In this document: piece by piece, positions 62,738 through 64,000 of the stretch
How positions within the stretch are numbered: position 1 is the stretch's first letter
Layout of the letters: each line of letters starts with the position of its first letter
DNA from: Epiperipatus broadwayi
Lineage: Eukaryota; Onychophora; Udeonychophora; Euonychophora; Peripatidae
Direction of reading: 5' to 3'
DNA: 64,000 bases
Assembly: GCA_028023455.1 (NCBI GenBank)
Contig: JAQFVV010000018.1
Coordinates: 7,843,274-7,907,273 of the forward strand
Position numbers and translations under genes: made by a program
Notes under the pieces: model-generated
The model's input: the letters and a program-made list of their open reading frames with translations, nothing else
What the model was told of the DNA's origin: nothing
Database searches by the model: none

Positions 62738-63409
62738 TTGCAGTTTATGGATAATAAAAGAATAGCCAAAATGATATTTAATTGGGTTATGAGTAAAGGG
62801 CAGGTAACAAGATGGGTGAGAAAGATAATGCAGTATGCAAAAGATTTAGATAAAGAATTTATATCAATATATTTGTACAAAAGATGGGATGATTGTGTTA
62901 GGAGGATTGTTAAGTGTTATAGTGGTAAGGAATTAGATAAAAGAATAGATTTATTAATAAAGAATAGGGAGTTAGAGAGATGGAGAACAAGTATGGAGTA
63001 AAAAGAGTTTAAATATATATATAGAAATAAACAGAATATTAGGTGTGAGTTAATATATGATAATAGTAAGGAAAGTAGTTTATTGTTTAAGGCTCGAATG
63101 GGATCTTTAGCAACAAGAGAATATACATGTAAAGGGAAAAATATGGGTAATTTAGTCTGTAAATTATCTAAGAAAGGAATAGAAAATATTAGGCATCTGT
63201 TAATTGAATGTAAATGCTTGAAAACAGAAAGGGCACATATAATAAAGTTATGGAAGAATAAATATGAAAAAAGTGATTATACAGAAAGTGGATTATTGGT
63301 TTTTATGCTGGGTTTGGGAAAAGATAAGGGGGATTTAGATATAAAGGCCATAGAGTTGACAAAGATTATGTTGTGGAAATGGGATGGAGCAGAATATGGG
63401 AAAACTTAG
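62738..63409 (+). pseudogene. LINE ORF2 C-terminal region, one in-frame stop
   Basis: One continuous frame is broken only by TAA at 62999-63001. The part after the stop reads LLFKARMGSLATREYTCKGK, then CKLSKKGIENIRHLLIECKC. This matches the RT-distal Cys/His tail of LINE ORF2 proteins (...C..C...HLL.EC). The frame ends KWDGAEYGKT and is followed by a GC-richer 3' tail to about 63515 ending 'tatatcacatcacatcaaa'. The RT itself is missing (5'-truncated). It is much better preserved than the other LINE pieces, so it is younger. Confidence 0.6.
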
Positions 63410-63519
63410 ACTGGGGAATGGAAAATAAAGTGGCTAACAGGTTTCTCTGGGCATAATTGTTGAGAGATTCTTGACTCCGTTTAAGGAGAAGCTACAGTAT
63501 ATCACATCACATCAAATTT

Positions 63520-64000
63520 TAAAAAAAATGTTTTGTTTTTTTTTGGAAATTTTTAAGAAACTGAAATAATAGTAAGTAGATTAAAAAGATAAATTTTAAA
63601 AAAAATATTAATAACAAATGACTGAATAAGAGAATACTAGATATTATATATGAATTATTTTTAGTAAATTGATCATTGTTGAAGAAAGAAATATATAAGG
63701 ATAAAATCATAAGTATTTTATTAATTTGGGGATAATAAATTTAGTTTTATATTAATTTACTTTATAATGATTAGTAATAAATAGAAGATATTAAAATATA
63801 ATGAGCTAATATATTTAAATTAATGGTTGATCTAAATATATATAGTCAGAAATACATGTGTAATCATATTAATTTTATATTTCAGTTTAATGTCATTTAT
63901 TTTATCCAGATTATTTTGGTACTTTAACCTGACCTGCTATGTCGTCGCTAGCGGCGCTGTTTCTGTGTTTTCACACAGAACATACAGGGTAGGGGCCTCG
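63520..64000. other. AT-rich sequence ending in a short CpG-rich patch
   Basis: No gene seen. From about 63930 the composition shifts abruptly (gtcgtcgctagcggcgctg), with a small hairpin TTCTGTG-tttt-CACAGAA near 63961-63980. It probably begins another repeat cut off by the window edge. Confidence 0.35.

Noticed and set aside
63940-63980. Second copy of the Merlin-like terminus at the window end
   Set aside because: Only a dozen bases (ggcgctgtttct) are shared with 40.03-40.04 kb and the rest differs. Too little to call.
59483-64000. Upstream UCHL5 exons (catalytic Cys region)
   Set aside because: No minus-strand match to the conserved NNACATQA segment or other N-terminal UCH motifs could be found; they are presumably beyond the window.

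Overview
The window comes from a very AT-rich animal nuclear genome. It carries the 3' two-thirds of one host gene on the minus strand. Seven short exons, all with GT-AG introns and consistent reading phase, encode the C-terminal 201 residues of the proteasome- and INO80-associated deubiquitinase UCHL5 (UCH37). The match covers the catalytic His and Asp, the ULD region and the lysine-rich tail. The exons run from 59482 down to 8432; the 5' exons, including the catalytic Cys, must lie beyond base 64000. Long introns, the protein sequence and the repeat types suggest an invertebrate, perhaps a lophotrochozoan or mollusc. A cephalopod would fit but the sequence does not prove it.

Everything else is intronic or 3'-flanking and is mostly repeats. 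The largest is a 7.3 kb Ty3/gypsy-type LTR retrotransposon (42208-49502, plus strand, antisense to UCHL5). It has nearly identical 1.57 kb LTRs and a 4-bp target duplication. Gag and protease share one frame with the start of RT, and the remainder of RT, RNase H and integrase follow in a second frame. It lies beside an older degraded non-LTR element. About 2 kb away is a 922-bp DNA transposon with perfect 8-bp target duplications, 45-bp inverted termini and a possible Merlin/ISXO2 transposase remnant (39155-40076). Several RTE-like and other LINE fragments are scattered elsewhere (around 15 kb, 28.4-29.9 kb, 30.8 kb, 40.8-42.2 kb, 62.7-63.4 kb).

The most striking pattern is the number of long inverted repeats (foldback elements) inside the UCHL5 introns. 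They lie at about 17.4-18.1, 20.6-21.3, 25.85-26.0, 31.2-33.3 (two nested), 34.5-35.0, 35.6-35.9, 38.8-39.0, 51.1-51.7, 58.9-59.25 and 60.2-60.65 kb, with another in the 3' flank at 4.4-5.1 kb. Some contain tRNA-like A/B-box sequences. In the UCHL5 pre-mRNA they would form long double-stranded RNA hairpins. A 5'-truncated retroposon with a 13-bp target duplication sits only about 10 bp from the splice donor of the exon at 25471-25563.

No tRNA, rRNA, CRISPR or bacterial-type features were seen. Most short open frames in this AT-rich sequence look like chance.
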